The notes under the pieces were generated by a model that saw only the letters and a list, made by a program, of their open reading frames with translations, searched no databases and was not told where the DNA came from. This document shows, piece by piece, positions 55,092 to 62,785 of a stretch of 64,000 nt of DNA (position 1 is its first letter; every line of letters starts with the position of its first letter). Source of the DNA: a virus. Location of the stretch: IMG/VR virus record IMGVR_UViG_3300021170_000010, positions 1 through 64,000 of that record. One strand, 5' to 3'. The position numbers were made by a program, and so were the translations under genes.

Positions 55092-55498
55092 CCGATAACC
55101 TCCGCGAAGATCTCCGGAGCCTTCTCGCGGAAGGCGTCTATTACCACGTCGTGCGTGATCCGTCTGCCTTCTAGGACGTCGAGATGGTTGCGGACCTCCT
55201 GAGCGTCGCGGAACTTCGTTACGCGCTGGAAATCCGATAGCTGGCCTTCGAGGACTTCAACTTGATCTTCCGCGATGCGCATCCGCGAAGCGTATTCTTC
55301 GGCTAGCGCTTCGGCCTTCCGCAGTGCCATGACGAGTCCGAGTTCTTCACCGACCTTGATCAGGCAGGCCGGAGTCGCGGACGGATTCTTACCGAAGTGG
55401 TCTTCCGCCGCGCCCCAGACCGTGAACGTCTCGCCGCAGTGATAGCAGGTCCAGCCGTGCGGCGGCTTAGGGTAGGTTCCGTAAGAAGCTTCGATCAT
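55088..55498 (-). CDS. Phage zinc-finger coiled-coil protein
   Basis: A 136-residue protein. The finger GWTCYHCGETFTVWGAAEDH with CxxC and a later H/C pair is common in phage proteins; a long coil (EEYASRMRIAEDQVEVLEGQ) follows. Unknown function. Confidence 0.6.
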   Translation of the reverse strand: MIEASYGTYPKPPHGWTCYHCGETFTVWGAAEDHFGKNPSATPACLIKVGEELGLVMALRKAEALAEEYASRMRIAEDQVEVLEGQLSDFQRVTKFRDAQEVRNHLDVLEGRRITHDVVIDAFREKAPEIFAEVIG

Positions 55499-55531
55499 GG
55501 CGTATTCCTTTCTCGATGATTGATAAATGAA

Positions 55532-55705
55532 TTAGCTTACGACGGAAGCAACAAACAGAAGGACTCCGGGGACGAATAGCCACGGATGACGCAGCGCAGC
55601 CGGAGAAAATACCAACCCGCCGCTAAAGTAAGCCATCCAGATTGGAATCAATTCGACTATCGTCCGCTTGATCTCTGAGAAGTCCTTTTCGGGGAGGATG
55701 TTCAT
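55532..55705 (-). CDS. Small two-TM membrane protein
   Basis: ATG 55705 (ATGA) gives 57 residues with two hydrophobic segments (ELIPIWMAYFSGGLVF, WLFVPGVLLFVASVV). Holin-like size, but far from the lysis genes. Confidence 0.5.
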   Translation of the reverse strand: MNILPEKDFSEIKRTIVELIPIWMAYFSGGLVFSPAALRHPWLFVPGVLLFVASVVS

Positions 55706-55872
55706 TTTCTCTTCTCCTGCGCGCGCCTGATGTCGGACTTCAGACATTCGATCTTCATCTCGATGCTCTCGCGGACTTCTGCGAGCGCGTCGAGCGTCTC
55801 CTCCTGGCTGACGCTCGTATCGGAGAATATGTTATCCACCGCTTCGATAGCCAACGCGATCTTCCTCTTCAT
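55702..55872 (-). CDS. Small helical protein
   Basis: A 56-residue helical protein from ATG 55872 (KRKIALAIEAVDNIFSDT, EVRESIEMKIECLKS). Coupled on both sides. Confidence 0.45.
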   Translation of the reverse strand: MKRKIALAIEAVDNIFSDTSVSQEETLDALAEVRESIEMKIECLKSDIRRAQEKRK

Positions 55873-56036
55873 CTCTTCCTCCAATACATAATCCACGCTT
55901 CGATTAACGTCTTCCCGCGTCCCTGCCGCCGTTCCGGGTCCTGGAAGTCTACGACCCACGGACGATGCGCTCCCGGCAGATAATCGATGCCGGAAGTGAA
56001 GAGCGGCAGGACGTCGCCGAGAATCCGCTGGATCAT
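55869..56036 (-). CDS. Small hypothetical protein
   Basis: A 55-residue protein (MIQRILGDVLPLFTSGIDYL, PWVVDFQDPERRQGRGK). ATGA overlap downstream. Unknown. Confidence 0.5.
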   Translation of the reverse strand: MIQRILGDVLPLFTSGIDYLPGAHRPWVVDFQDPERRQGRGKTLIEAWIMYWRKR

Positions 56037-56305
56037 CTCCGCGCCTTCTTCTTCCGCTCGACCGCGCAGTCGCAGTTCATAAACGGCTTGAAGCAGTTCG
56101 AGCAGCGCGTTTCCGAGACTTCCACGATCTTTTCTTTGCCTAGCTGAGAACGTAGCTTCATCGCGTTTCGATAGACCGGCGGGATCTTCTTGCCGTACGT
56201 ATAGCAGGTGACGAATTCGTTCCCTGGATAGTTAAGGTTCGATATCACGTGCTCGGTGAGAGCGACGAGCACGTCCGCGAGTTCCTGGTAGGACGGAGCG
56301 CTCAT
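56033..56305 (-). CDS. Small protein with Cys pair
   Basis: A 90-residue protein: helical N-terminus (ELADVLVALTEHVIS) and CSNCFKPFMNCDC near the end. Possible zinc site. Coupled. Confidence 0.5.
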   Translation of the reverse strand: MSAPSYQELADVLVALTEHVISNLNYPGNEFVTCYTYGKKIPPVYRNAMKLRSQLGKEKIVEVSETRCSNCFKPFMNCDCAVERKKKARR

Positions 56306-56646
56306 ACTCCGCCCCGCGCTTTAGCAAGAGCGGAATCGGCTGCGTCGCAAGCCATACCTAAATCCGCGAGAAGTTCGGAATCAGCCGTACTTGAAAATAG
56401 ATCGCGTATTTCGGATCGAAGACGTTCCAGCGCCTCGTAGAGTTCCGACGCTGCGGCGTATAGATGAGCATTCCCCGGACCTTCCGGAGTGCCGGAGCAG
56501 GAATGATGATTCATCACCTGAGCGAGCCAGCAGGCATCTTTATCCGAGACGATCTCGAAGCAATCGACGCGCTGGCCGCAGATTACTACTTTCTGCTTGA
56601 CGTCCGAAACGCGGTGAGGCCCCGGCGTCCATAATCCATTCGGCAT
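56302..56646 (-). CDS. Phage protein of the ARLIAAAPEL family
   Basis: A 114-residue protein with NGLWTPGPHRVSDV and NAHLYAAASELYEALERL. It has the same plan as the 3093 and 3414 genes, 53 kb away. Third paralogue in the window; unknown role. Confidence 0.6.
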   Translation of the reverse strand: MPNGLWTPGPHRVSDVKQKVVICGQRVDCFEIVSDKDACWLAQVMNHHSCSGTPEGPGNAHLYAAASELYEALERLRSEIRDLFSSTADSELLADLGMACDAADSALAKARGGV

Positions 56647-56650
56647 AAAT

Positions 56651-57220
56651 CTATGGCCTAACCTTCCGAATAAGATCCGCCTCGCACTTCGGAGGCTTCG
56701 GTACTTCGTGCGCGGCTTCGAACGTCTTAATCTGGCGTTCCATCTTCTGATGGATCACCTCGAAGCTATCTTCGACTGGCCTATGCTGAGAAATCGCATC
56801 CGCAATCTTTTGGTCATCTCTGGCATAGGAATCCAGAATCTGGATATACTTCGAACGGACGCACGGGTCTTTGATAGAGTTTGCCCATTCTCGTATGCAG
56901 GCGATCCGGAGATCGTTCGCCTTGACTTCGTTTAGCGAGTGATTCTCCGACGGATTAAGGTAGAGAACGGGGTTGAGCTTCCGTATCACCGCATACGTTC
57001 CGCCTTCTTCGTCGCAGGGAACCTCTTCGGGGATAATCGCGTTGCCGCGAATAGAACTACTCTGCGAGTTCTTCTGAACCGTACCAGCGGAAACCGGACT
57101 GGTTCCGGCTTCGAAGGTATAGACCGGAGTGACGTGGTCCCAATACGTAACGAATAGTAGCGCGCAGATTATGACTACCGCGAATATGGGTACGCCCGCA
57201 ATATCCAGAAATCGTTTCAC
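56651..57220 (-). CDS. Single-TM secreted or membrane protein
   Basis: A 189-residue protein with an N-terminal hydrophobic helix (VPIFAVVIICALLFVTYW) that may be a signal anchor, then a soluble domain with a Cys and helices. Unknown. Confidence 0.5.
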   Translation of the reverse strand: MKRFLDIAGVPIFAVVIICALLFVTYWDHVTPVYTFEAGTSPVSAGTVQKNSQSSSIRGNAIIPEEVPCDEEGGTYAVIRKLNPVLYLNPSENHSLNEVKANDLRIACIREWANSIKDPCVRSKYIQILDSYARDDQKIADAISQHRPVEDSFEVIHQKMERQIKTFEAAHEVPKPPKCEADLIRKVRP

Positions 57221-57399
57221 GCCATCCTCCGCGCCGTAAGCCTTTCAATATCCGCCCGCCAGATCATCCATTTATGATTGCCTGGTTGCTTTTCGCCAGG
57301 GATCTTCTTCGAATGCAGCCAGCGACGTATCGTCGTCGCCTTTACTCCGTAGATCGACGCTACCTCATCGATTGTTATAAATTCGCTCTGCGCGTCCAT
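57217..57399 (-). CDS. Excisionase-type helix-turn-helix protein
   Basis: A 60-residue MerR/excisionase-like DNA-binding protein: FITIDEVASIYGVKATTIRR, WLHSKKIPGEKQ and GNHKWMIWRADIERL are the hallmark HTH and wing. First gene of the minus block behind GCGTAGAAT; it may set the direction of transcription. A phage integrase was not found nearby. Confidence 0.8.
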   Translation of the reverse strand: MDAQSEFITIDEVASIYGVKATTIRRWLHSKKIPGEKQPGNHKWMIWRADIERLTARRMA

Positions 57400-57417
57400 C
57401 GACTGATCTTAATACGT

Positions 57418-57426
57418 ATTCTACGC
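57418..57426 (-). promoter_or_regulatory. -10-like box of the excisionase operon
   Basis: On the minus strand GCGTAGAAT ends 18 bases before ATG 57399. It fits the recurring CGTA-NN-AT box; the leader would be about 10 bases. Confidence 0.4.
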
Positions 57427-57488
57427 GCTTGTCTAGTAGTTTTTAGGATTATGCGCTATTCTTCGCGCCTAGATTCCGTAGAAAGTTG

Positions 57489-57518
57489 TTTACTTGCTAA
57501 CGCTTTACTGCGTAAACT
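57489..57518 (+). promoter_or_regulatory. Promoter of the right-end operon
   Basis: TTTACT (57489-57494) and TAAACT (57513-57518), 18 bases apart, preceded by GCG as at 16495. The spacing and both boxes match the 16474 promoter. Confidence 0.5.
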
Positions 57519-57519
57519 A

Positions 57520-57600
57520 AATTCGGAAACGCTCTGCGGTTCCCGGCGGCTCTTCGGCGCTGAGAAACCTCCGTTGAGCAACGGAAAGTACCAAACTTTT
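57520..57600 (+). ncRNA. Structured leader before the right-end operon
   Basis: After the promoter, a C/G-rich arm pair and the perfect TCCGTT-GAGC-AACGGA hairpin (57570-57585) precede ATG 57630. Possibly a regulatory leader; support is weaker than at 16508. Confidence 0.35.
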
Positions 57601-57629
57601 CGTTGCGGCGTCCCCAAAATCCCTCAATC

Positions 57630-58085
57630 ATGCCGGTCGGCACGCGGATCACCCAGGATTCGATAGAGAAGTTCAGGTTCGACGGAGCGCTTCCGCTGCG
57701 CAGGCGCTCGGACGGCGCATTCCTCGATACCGTTTCGTTCTCGGACCTCCGCGCAGAAGTGATCGCCTACGACGTCGAAGCTGTCTTAACAGGTGACGGC
57801 AGGCCGAAGTACTTCCGCAGGATCGACGCGCAGAAGCCAGCCGTAGCTCCCGTCTTCGTGCCGCGCCGGTCTACTTCTCCCGAGATCTACCAGTCGAACG
57901 TCAACGCGCTCTTCCAGCACGCGAAGATCCGCCACTACAAAGAACATCTCGACGCGGTGACCGTGGACCGTTCATCCGGATATCCGCGCGTCGTCGGAGA
58001 ATCCGATTCATCCGGAGGATCGTTTACGTATTCGTTTCAGCTTCTTAGGTCGAAGCATGATCCGAGAAAGCGAGCCGAAATCTGA
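57630..58085 (+). CDS. Hypothetical protein of the packaging-side operon
   Basis: A 151-residue protein (MPVGTRITQDSIEKFRFDGA) with PVFVPRRSTSPEIYQSNVNA and a basic end. First gene of the right operon. Unknown. Confidence 0.5.
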   Translation: MPVGTRITQDSIEKFRFDGALPLRRRSDGAFLDTVSFSDLRAEVIAYDVEAVLTGDGRPKYFRRIDAQKPAVAPVFVPRRSTSPEIYQSNVNALFQHAKIRHYKEHLDAVTVDRSSGYPRVVGESDSSGGSFTYSFQLLRSKHDPRKRAEI

Positions 58086-58342
58086 CGCGCCTCACCGTCC
58101 GTGAAGCTCAGGCCGTCGAATCGATGGCTTCCGGCTCCTGTCTGAAAGAAACCGCGCACGCTATGGGAATCTCGGAAGGTTCCCTTAAAGCCAGCCTCGG
58201 AATCGCTCACGCTCGTACCGGCATGTCCACGTACCAGCTCTGCTACGCGCTCGGCAGAGGTGAGATCGAAGTACGTAATCTGACGCGCGGCAAGCAGAAG
58301 ATCGGCGTGCTCAAAGCTAATCTCCCGGAGAAGGCCGCATGA
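58082..58342 (+). CDS. LuxR/GerE-type HTH protein, likely CTG start
   Basis: The HTH pattern is full: LTVREAQAVESMASGSCLKE, TAHAMGISEGSLKASLGIAH, ARTGMSTYQLCYAL. The only in-frame starts before the domain are CTG 58082 (overlapping the previous stop as CTGA); ATG 58124 would cut into helix 1. An 86-residue DNA-binding regulator, perhaps of late genes. Confidence 0.65.
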   Translation: MTRLTVREAQAVESMASGSCLKETAHAMGISEGSLKASLGIAHARTGMSTYQLCYALGRGEIEVRNLTRGKQKIGVLKANLPEKAA

Positions 58343-58572
58343 CTACGCGCGGAGCGAAGTACCTGGCAGCCGAAAGAATGGCCCTCGCCGCGACGGAGGA
58401 AGCCGAAGCTGCGTCGCCGGAGCCTTCCGCGTCTATTCCCACCGTCCGCGCCTCCGCGCCGCTCTTCGAACTCGCTGCGGCCCACGACGGCCAGCCGCCG
58501 GAACCCTGGCTCGTCCGCTTGTTCCTGGTCCTCTTCGGGGATAGAGCCGCGAAGAAGATGGCGGTAGAATAA
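58339..58572 (+). CDS. Small hypothetical protein
   Basis: A 77-residue Ala/Glu-rich protein (KYLAAERMALAATEEAEAAS) with a short C-terminal helix (WLVRLFLVLFGDRAA). ATGA overlap upstream. Unknown. Confidence 0.45.
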   Translation: MTTRGAKYLAAERMALAATEEAEAASPEPSASIPTVRASAPLFELAAAHDGQPPEPWLVRLFLVLFGDRAAKKMAVE

Positions 58573-58576
58573 ACGT

Positions 58577-59011
58577 ATGGCGTGGCAGTTTAATCCTTCA
58601 TTTGAGACCGGTTCTCTAGTGACCGTCGCGTCTGATATCAGTCGCTACGGCGGACATTACGGATTTTCTTCTCCTAGTGGCGAAGCGTTTTTCAATAGGG
58701 CTATCGAAGAATTCCTTAAACCGAATCTAAACGGATGGCTGTCGCTTACGGGATCTATCTGCCGGGACTATATCGCGGATAGGTTTATTCTTTCGGTTCA
58801 AGGCGTTAAGCCGAACTTTGAGACGTTTACCTCTTCTAGGGTAATTGAATCGTCGAAACTTCGGAATAACGGACTGGAAGAGTTGCGCAACGGCGTAGAA
58901 TGGCTGGTCGATGAACTTAACGGAACCCACCGGAATCATCTACCGAAGTCTCCCGCGCCATCTTCCGCTATGATCGAACCGTCCGGTGAACGCCAGATCA
59001 TTCTCGATTGA
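58577..59011 (+). CDS. Hypothetical protein before terminase
   Basis: A 144-residue protein (QFNPSFETGSLVTVASDISR, FNRAIEEFLKPNLNG, LEELRNGVEWLVDEL). More A/T-rich than its neighbours. Unknown. Confidence 0.5.
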   Translation: MAWQFNPSFETGSLVTVASDISRYGGHYGFSSPSGEAFFNRAIEEFLKPNLNGWLSLTGSICRDYIADRFILSVQGVKPNFETFTSSRVIESSKLRNNGLEELRNGVEWLVDELNGTHRNHLPKSPAPSSAMIEPSGERQIILD

Positions 59012-59041
59012 AGCGAGAAAGCGCTTAGTATTAGGATTTTT

Positions 59042-59065
59042 TATACTAACGCAGTAGCGTATTAC
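59042..59065 (+). promoter_or_regulatory. Promoter-like region of the packaging module
   Basis: TATACTAACGC (59042-59052) repeats the 24840 site exactly, and GCGTATTAC (59057-59065) fits the CGTA-NN-AT box. GTG 59082 follows. No good -35 was seen. Confidence 0.4.
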
Positions 59066-59081
59066 GTAGGTTTACAGTATC

Positions 59082-59744
59082 GTGCCGATTGACCTCAACG
59101 CCCCGTTTCTCTGGACTAAAAAGCGTGAGCAAGCCTGTGCTCTTCTCGTCGAAGGACGGCTCCAGGAATTCGAGATCTGCGCGAAGATCGGCGTTTCCCG
59201 CCAGTCTCTTCATGCCTGGAAGCAGCATTCGGAGTTTAAGGCGAAGTACGACGCGCTGTTCGAGGAATCAATCGAAGGCATCCGCAAGCGCTACTGGGCC
59301 GTAAAAGAGCGTCGGATCGAAAGCTATTTCTCCGACCTCGATAAACTTGAGCAGATCGAGAAGGAACGTGGCGAACAAGTAGCGCTTCTCGCGGCGCAGG
59401 AGCCCATAGGCGACGTCGAAGCGGAAGGCGGCGTAAACTACGCCGGTGGCGCTAGCACCGGATTCATCACGCGGGACTATCGCGGTAAGGACGGCCAGAA
59501 GGTCGTCTATCAATTTGACGCGGCTCTCTTTCAAGCGAAACTGACGGCGCGCAAGCAGCTTTCACAGGAACTCGGCCAGTGGGTTGAAAAGCAGGCGCAG
59601 ACGACTCCGGATGGTGCGGAGGCCGCTACCACGAATCTGGCGCTGATTCCGAATGATAATCTCGTGAAGGCGATAGAGTTGCTGACGCCGAAGACGGAGC
59701 AGGCAGCGCCTCCGGCGCAGGTCGAAGGCGAAGAGAAGAAGTGA
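59082..59744 (+). CDS. terS: Terminase small subunit candidate
   Basis: A 220-residue protein from GTG 59082. The N-terminal HTH (LQEFEICAKIGVSRQSLHAW, KQHSEFKAKYDALFEE) resembles DNA-recognition domains of small terminases; a coiled middle and a basic/acidic tail follow. It lies 1.5 kb before the large terminase. It would bind pac/cos DNA. Confidence 0.65.
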   Translation: MPIDLNAPFLWTKKREQACALLVEGRLQEFEICAKIGVSRQSLHAWKQHSEFKAKYDALFEESIEGIRKRYWAVKERRIESYFSDLDKLEQIEKERGEQVALLAAQEPIGDVEAEGGVNYAGGASTGFITRDYRGKDGQKVVYQFDAALFQAKLTARKQLSQELGQWVEKQAQTTPDGAEAATTNLALIPNDNLVKAIELLTPKTEQAAPPAQVEGEEKK

Positions 59745-59941
59745 TGCTTACGCTTATCGATAGAAACGGAACGCGTGAACGTCCTATCTGCGTCGAATGC
59801 CGGAAGTTTCATAGACCTGAAAATTGTCCGAAACTCCGAGCGAAAAAGCGGCGTAAGCGGCTCGCAGATAAGCGCTTCTTCGAGGGATTAATTGCCTATC
59901 GAGAAGCGCTTGAGGCTGCGCGAGAGGCTCGTCAGGCGTGA
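59744..59941 (+). CDS. Small zinc-binding-like basic protein
   Basis: A 65-residue protein from ATG 59744 (GTG 59741 is also possible) with ICVECRKFHRPENCP and a helical basic tail. Coupled to the next gene by GTGA. Confidence 0.5.
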   Translation: MLTLIDRNGTRERPICVECRKFHRPENCPKLRAKKRRKRLADKRFFEGLIAYREALEAAREARQA

Positions 59942-60501
59942 GCGGTACGCGAAAAAACTGTAGCGTTCAGGGTGCTACAGTTAAGGTCCAAAGTGTAGCG
60001 TCTTGGGCGCTACAGTTTCCAGTATCATGGTCACGTAAGCCGTCTAGCGTAACCCTAGACTTTTCTTTGAGTTCTCTCGCCTATCGGCTATATGATCTGC
60101 TAGCGCTAAAGAATTATAAGAAGCACTTCGGAACGAATTTGGTCGAAGCGTCGGCGCGCGAACTCGCTCCAGTAGTTAAAAAACATCCAACAACTGTAGC
60201 GCGGGCATTGAAGGAATTGGAAGGCGTTCGACCGGAGGGGCAACCGAGGGGACACGCCCATACTGAACGCCTTAGCAGGCGCGGTCAGAAGTCTTTATAT
60301 CGGTTGACTTCTCTCGTATTCGATCAAGCCGTACGAGTTGAAGCGGCTCCGAATCAAGTCGTCGATGTCCAGGGCCGAGACTTGGAGAAAGTACGCTCTT
60401 CCCGTTATTGTCCGAAGTGCGGAAGAAAGGCTCGTAGTACTTCAGGAGTCTGCGACCGCTGCTTAAAGGATTGGGCCAAAAAGACTCAACAGGCCGGATA
60501 A
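59938..60501 (+). CDS. Winged-helix protein with C-terminal zinc ribbon
   Basis: A 187-residue protein from GTG 59938 (GTGA). A Ser/Val-rich N-terminus is followed by LSSLAYRLYDLLALKNYKKH and SARELAPVVKKHPTTVARAL, an HTH like those of phage repressors or RepA-type initiators. A C-terminal ribbon is YCPKCGRKARS...VCDRCL. Two TGTAGC-N9-GCTACA dyads lie within its first 80 codon bases, so it may bind its own gene. Confidence 0.6.
   Translation: MSGTRKNCSVQGATVKVQSVASWALQFPVSWSRKPSSVTLDFSLSSLAYRLYDLLALKNYKKHFGTNLVEASARELAPVVKKHPTTVARALKELEGVRPEGQPRGHAHTERLSRRGQKSLYRLTSLVFDQAVRVEAAPNQVVDVQGRDLEKVRSSRYCPKCGRKARSTSGVCDRCLKDWAKKTQQAG
59956..60014. repeat. Two tandem TGTAGC-N9-GCTACA dyads
   Basis: Dyad 1 is AACTGTAGC (59956-59964) / GCTACAGTT (59974-59982). 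Dyad 2 is TGTAGC (59994-59999) / GCTACA (60009-60014). Both have a 9-base spacer and their left arms are 35 bases apart. A further CTGTAGCG lies at about 60195. Likely binding sites for the protein they lie in, or iterons of an origin. Confidence 0.6.
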
Positions 60502-60506
60502 AGAAA

Positions 60507-60830
60507 TTGGTCGTTATTGAAAAAGACGGAACGGAAAAGCGCCGATGCGCGTGGTGCGAAACGCTCCGTACCGATACGTATTGCTGCAATCCTGAGCGGC
60601 GTAAGGTTAACCGTCAGTACATGTGCGGTCAATGCCATACGTCGATACTCCAGCACGTCATCGCGCATTACCAAGAGCAGATCTCGAATGGAACTCCGCG
60701 TGAAGAGCGCATGGTCCTAATGCCGCTAAGAGTTTTCAGCAACAAACTTTGCGATGAAATTAGGGATGCTCTTCAGGAGATCGACGATAGACCTAACGTG
60801 ATACCGTTTCCCTGCGGGAACGCGTCTTAA
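60507..60830 (+). CDS. Small Cys-rich protein
   Basis: A 107-residue product from TTG 60507 (TTG 60471 is an alternative). CAWCETLRTD, CCNPERR and MCGQCHTSI form a zinc-finger-like pattern; the rest is helical. Unknown. Confidence 0.5.
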   Translation: MVVIEKDGTEKRRCAWCETLRTDTYCCNPERRKVNRQYMCGQCHTSILQHVIAHYQEQISNGTPREERMVLMPLRVFSNKLCDEIRDALQEIDDRPNVIPFPCGNAS

Positions 60831-60841
60831 AGGTAATCTAA

Positions 60842-61009
60842 ATGACCATCTTCATTTCACTGCTCGTAGCTCTCGTCGGCGTGCTGATGTACGCCTTAAG
60901 CGTCAACCCAAAACTCCAGGAGATCGGGCGCATCTCGTTCTTCTGCGGCCTGTTCGTCTTCCTGCTCCGGCTCAGTCCGGAGACGGTGTCACTGTTCGGC
61001 GCTCACTGA
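60842..61009 (+). CDS. Small two-TM membrane protein
   Basis: A 55-residue protein with two hydrophobic segments (IFISLLVALVGVLMYAL, ISFFCGLFVFLLRLS). A common phage type near terminase genes; possibly a holin-like or membrane-associated helper. Confidence 0.55.
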   Translation: MTIFISLLVALVGVLMYALSVNPKLQEIGRISFFCGLFVFLLRLSPETVSLFGAH

Positions 61010-61012
61010 TCA

Positions 61013-61234
61013 ATGCCGATGCCGTTTCCTTCCGCTCCGTCCGATTACGTTATGCTGACGTGCGCCGTCGTGCTCGTTGCCATACTGATCGTCTGGATGT
61101 GGAAGCCGCGCTCTCAGCGCTATCCGCAGTGGCGCTGCGGCGGTTGCGGAAAGAATTTTACGGTTCTCGACGTTCAATCCCCTGGTTACGTGATCGAATG
61201 TCCGAACTGCGCGAAGAAGGAGAACGTCCGCTAG
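61013..61234 (+). CDS. Membrane-anchored zinc-ribbon protein
   Basis: A 73-residue protein: TM helix (VMLTCAVVLVAILIVWMW) then WRCGGCGKNFTVLD and IECPNCAKK, a complete ribbon. It abuts the terminase start. Confidence 0.55.
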   Translation: MPMPFPSAPSDYVMLTCAVVLVAILIVWMWKPRSQRYPQWRCGGCGKNFTVLDVQSPGYVIECPNCAKKENVR

Positions 61235-62785
61235 ATGGCCGCAGCTCTCGTAGTTCCCGGCGTAGGACGCGTCACGCTGACGGACCTTCACCGCGAGCTT
61301 GCGCGCCGTGACGCCCTTTACTTCGACTGGTGGACTTCGGACTTCAAGCGCTCACGTCCTAAGCATCTTCAATTCATCAGCGAAAAGATCTGTAGGCAGC
61401 TGGATCGCGGCGGCGCGCGCATCATCGTCTGCGCTCCTCCAGGCCACGGTAAATCCGAACTGATCAGCCGCGCGGTGTCGGCGTGGTTTATTTGGAAGTA
61501 TCCGGAGCGGCGCATCGGATTGCTCGGATATTCCGATGCGTTCGCGGATTCGTGGGGACGGAAGGTACGTGACCTCCTCGTCGAACACTCCGAACTCGGC
61601 GTGGCGCTCGATCAGGGGAAAGACGCGGCAGTCGGAGAGTGGCGCACGAAGAAGGGCGGCGGAATGATCTGCGCCGGAATTATGGGCGGAATCATGGGGC
61701 GCAGGCTTCACCTTGCAACTGTCGATGATCCCGTCAAAAATGCCGCCGACGCTTATTCTCCGACGTACCAGTACAACATGAGGCAGACGTATCAATCGAC
61801 CATCGGCAGCCGCTTGGAGCCAAACGCATCTGTGATCGTCACGATGCAGCGCTGGCCTTCGAGCGACTTCGTTACTTGGTTGATCGAGCAGAAGGAATCC
61901 GGACGTGAAGATTGGGAATTGATCCTGCTGCCAGCCATCGCTGAAGCGGACGACCCGATAGGACGTCAGATGGGCGAGCCGCTCTGGCCGGAGCGCTACG
62001 ACCTCAACGCCCTGGAAGCCAAGCGCCTCTCGCTCGAAGATCCGGCCTTCTGGCGCTCGCAGTGGCAGCAGTCGCCGCCGGAGGCATCTACCGAAGGTCT
62101 GGCGTATCACGCCTTCAGCGCGCAGCATTCCTTCGTTCCCTGCGACTACGATCCGAAGCTGCCGCTCTGCTTGGCCTGCGATTTCAACGTTGACCCGATG
62201 GCGTGGCTGATCGCGCAGGTCCAGCGCGACTTCTCGCCGCAGTGGTACGACACAATGGGACTCGTCACTCATGAGGAGACGAGCAACAAGACCATCCGCA
62301 TCCTCGACGAGATCTTCCTCGCGAACACGACCACGCAGGCGGCGACGTATGAATTCATAGAGCGCGCCGAACGGCTAGTACCGCGCGGCCAGAAGATCGA
62401 GGTCATAGTCTACGGCGACGCCAGCGGCCATTCTAGGAAGACTTCCGGCTTGATGGACTACCGCGTCATCCAGGAGCGGCTCGAACGCGCTGGCAGGTTC
62501 GTGGTTTCAGTGCGGGCTACGCATAAAGATCCTCCGGTACGCGACCGCGTTACGACGGTGAACAACGCATTTCTGAACGCTCGCGGAGAGCGGCGCTTGC
62601 TGGTAGATCCGCGATGCAAAGAATTGAAGAAAGACTTCATGCAGATGAGGTGGAAGCGCGACGTCGCTGGAAATCCGACGGGCGAACTGGATAAGTCGAA
62701 CACGCAGCGGTCGCACATAAGCGACGCGCTCGGATACCTATGCTGGGGCGAACTCAAGATGCAGGGAAAGGCAGGCTGGCAATGA
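61235..62785 (+). CDS. terL: Terminase large subunit
   Basis: A 516-residue packaging motor. Walker A APPGHGKS (67-74), Walker B LATVDDP (160-166), motif III region VTMQRWP. The RuvC-like nuclease part has D316/D320 in LACDFNVDP, YGDASG at about 394, and SHISDALGY near 493. It pumps DNA into the capsid and cuts it. The domain order is that of the Terminase_6/GpA-like group. Confidence 0.93.
   Translation: MAAALVVPGVGRVTLTDLHRELARRDALYFDWWTSDFKRSRPKHLQFISEKICRQLDRGGARIIVCAPPGHGKSELISRAVSAWFIWKYPERRIGLLGYSDAFADSWGRKVRDLLVEHSELGVALDQGKDAAVGEWRTKKGGGMICAGIMGGIMGRRLHLATVDDPVKNAADAYSPTYQYNMRQTYQSTIGSRLEPNASVIVTMQRWPSSDFVTWLIEQKESGREDWELILLPAIAEADDPIGRQMGEPLWPERYDLNALEAKRLSLEDPAFWRSQWQQSPPEASTEGLAYHAFSAQHSFVPCDYDPKLPLCLACDFNVDPMAWLIAQVQRDFSPQWYDTMGLVTHEETSNKTIRILDEIFLANTTTQAATYEFIERAERLVPRGQKIEVIVYGDASGHSRKTSGLMDYRVIQERLERAGRFVVSVRATHKDPPVRDRVTTVNNAFLNARGERRLLVDPRCKELKKDFMQMRWKRDVAGNPTGELDKSNTQRSHISDALGYLCWGELKMQGKAGWQ

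Noticed and set aside
59956-60014. A CRISPR-like repeat
   Set aside because: There are only two dyads with identical spacer length and no array of unique spacers.
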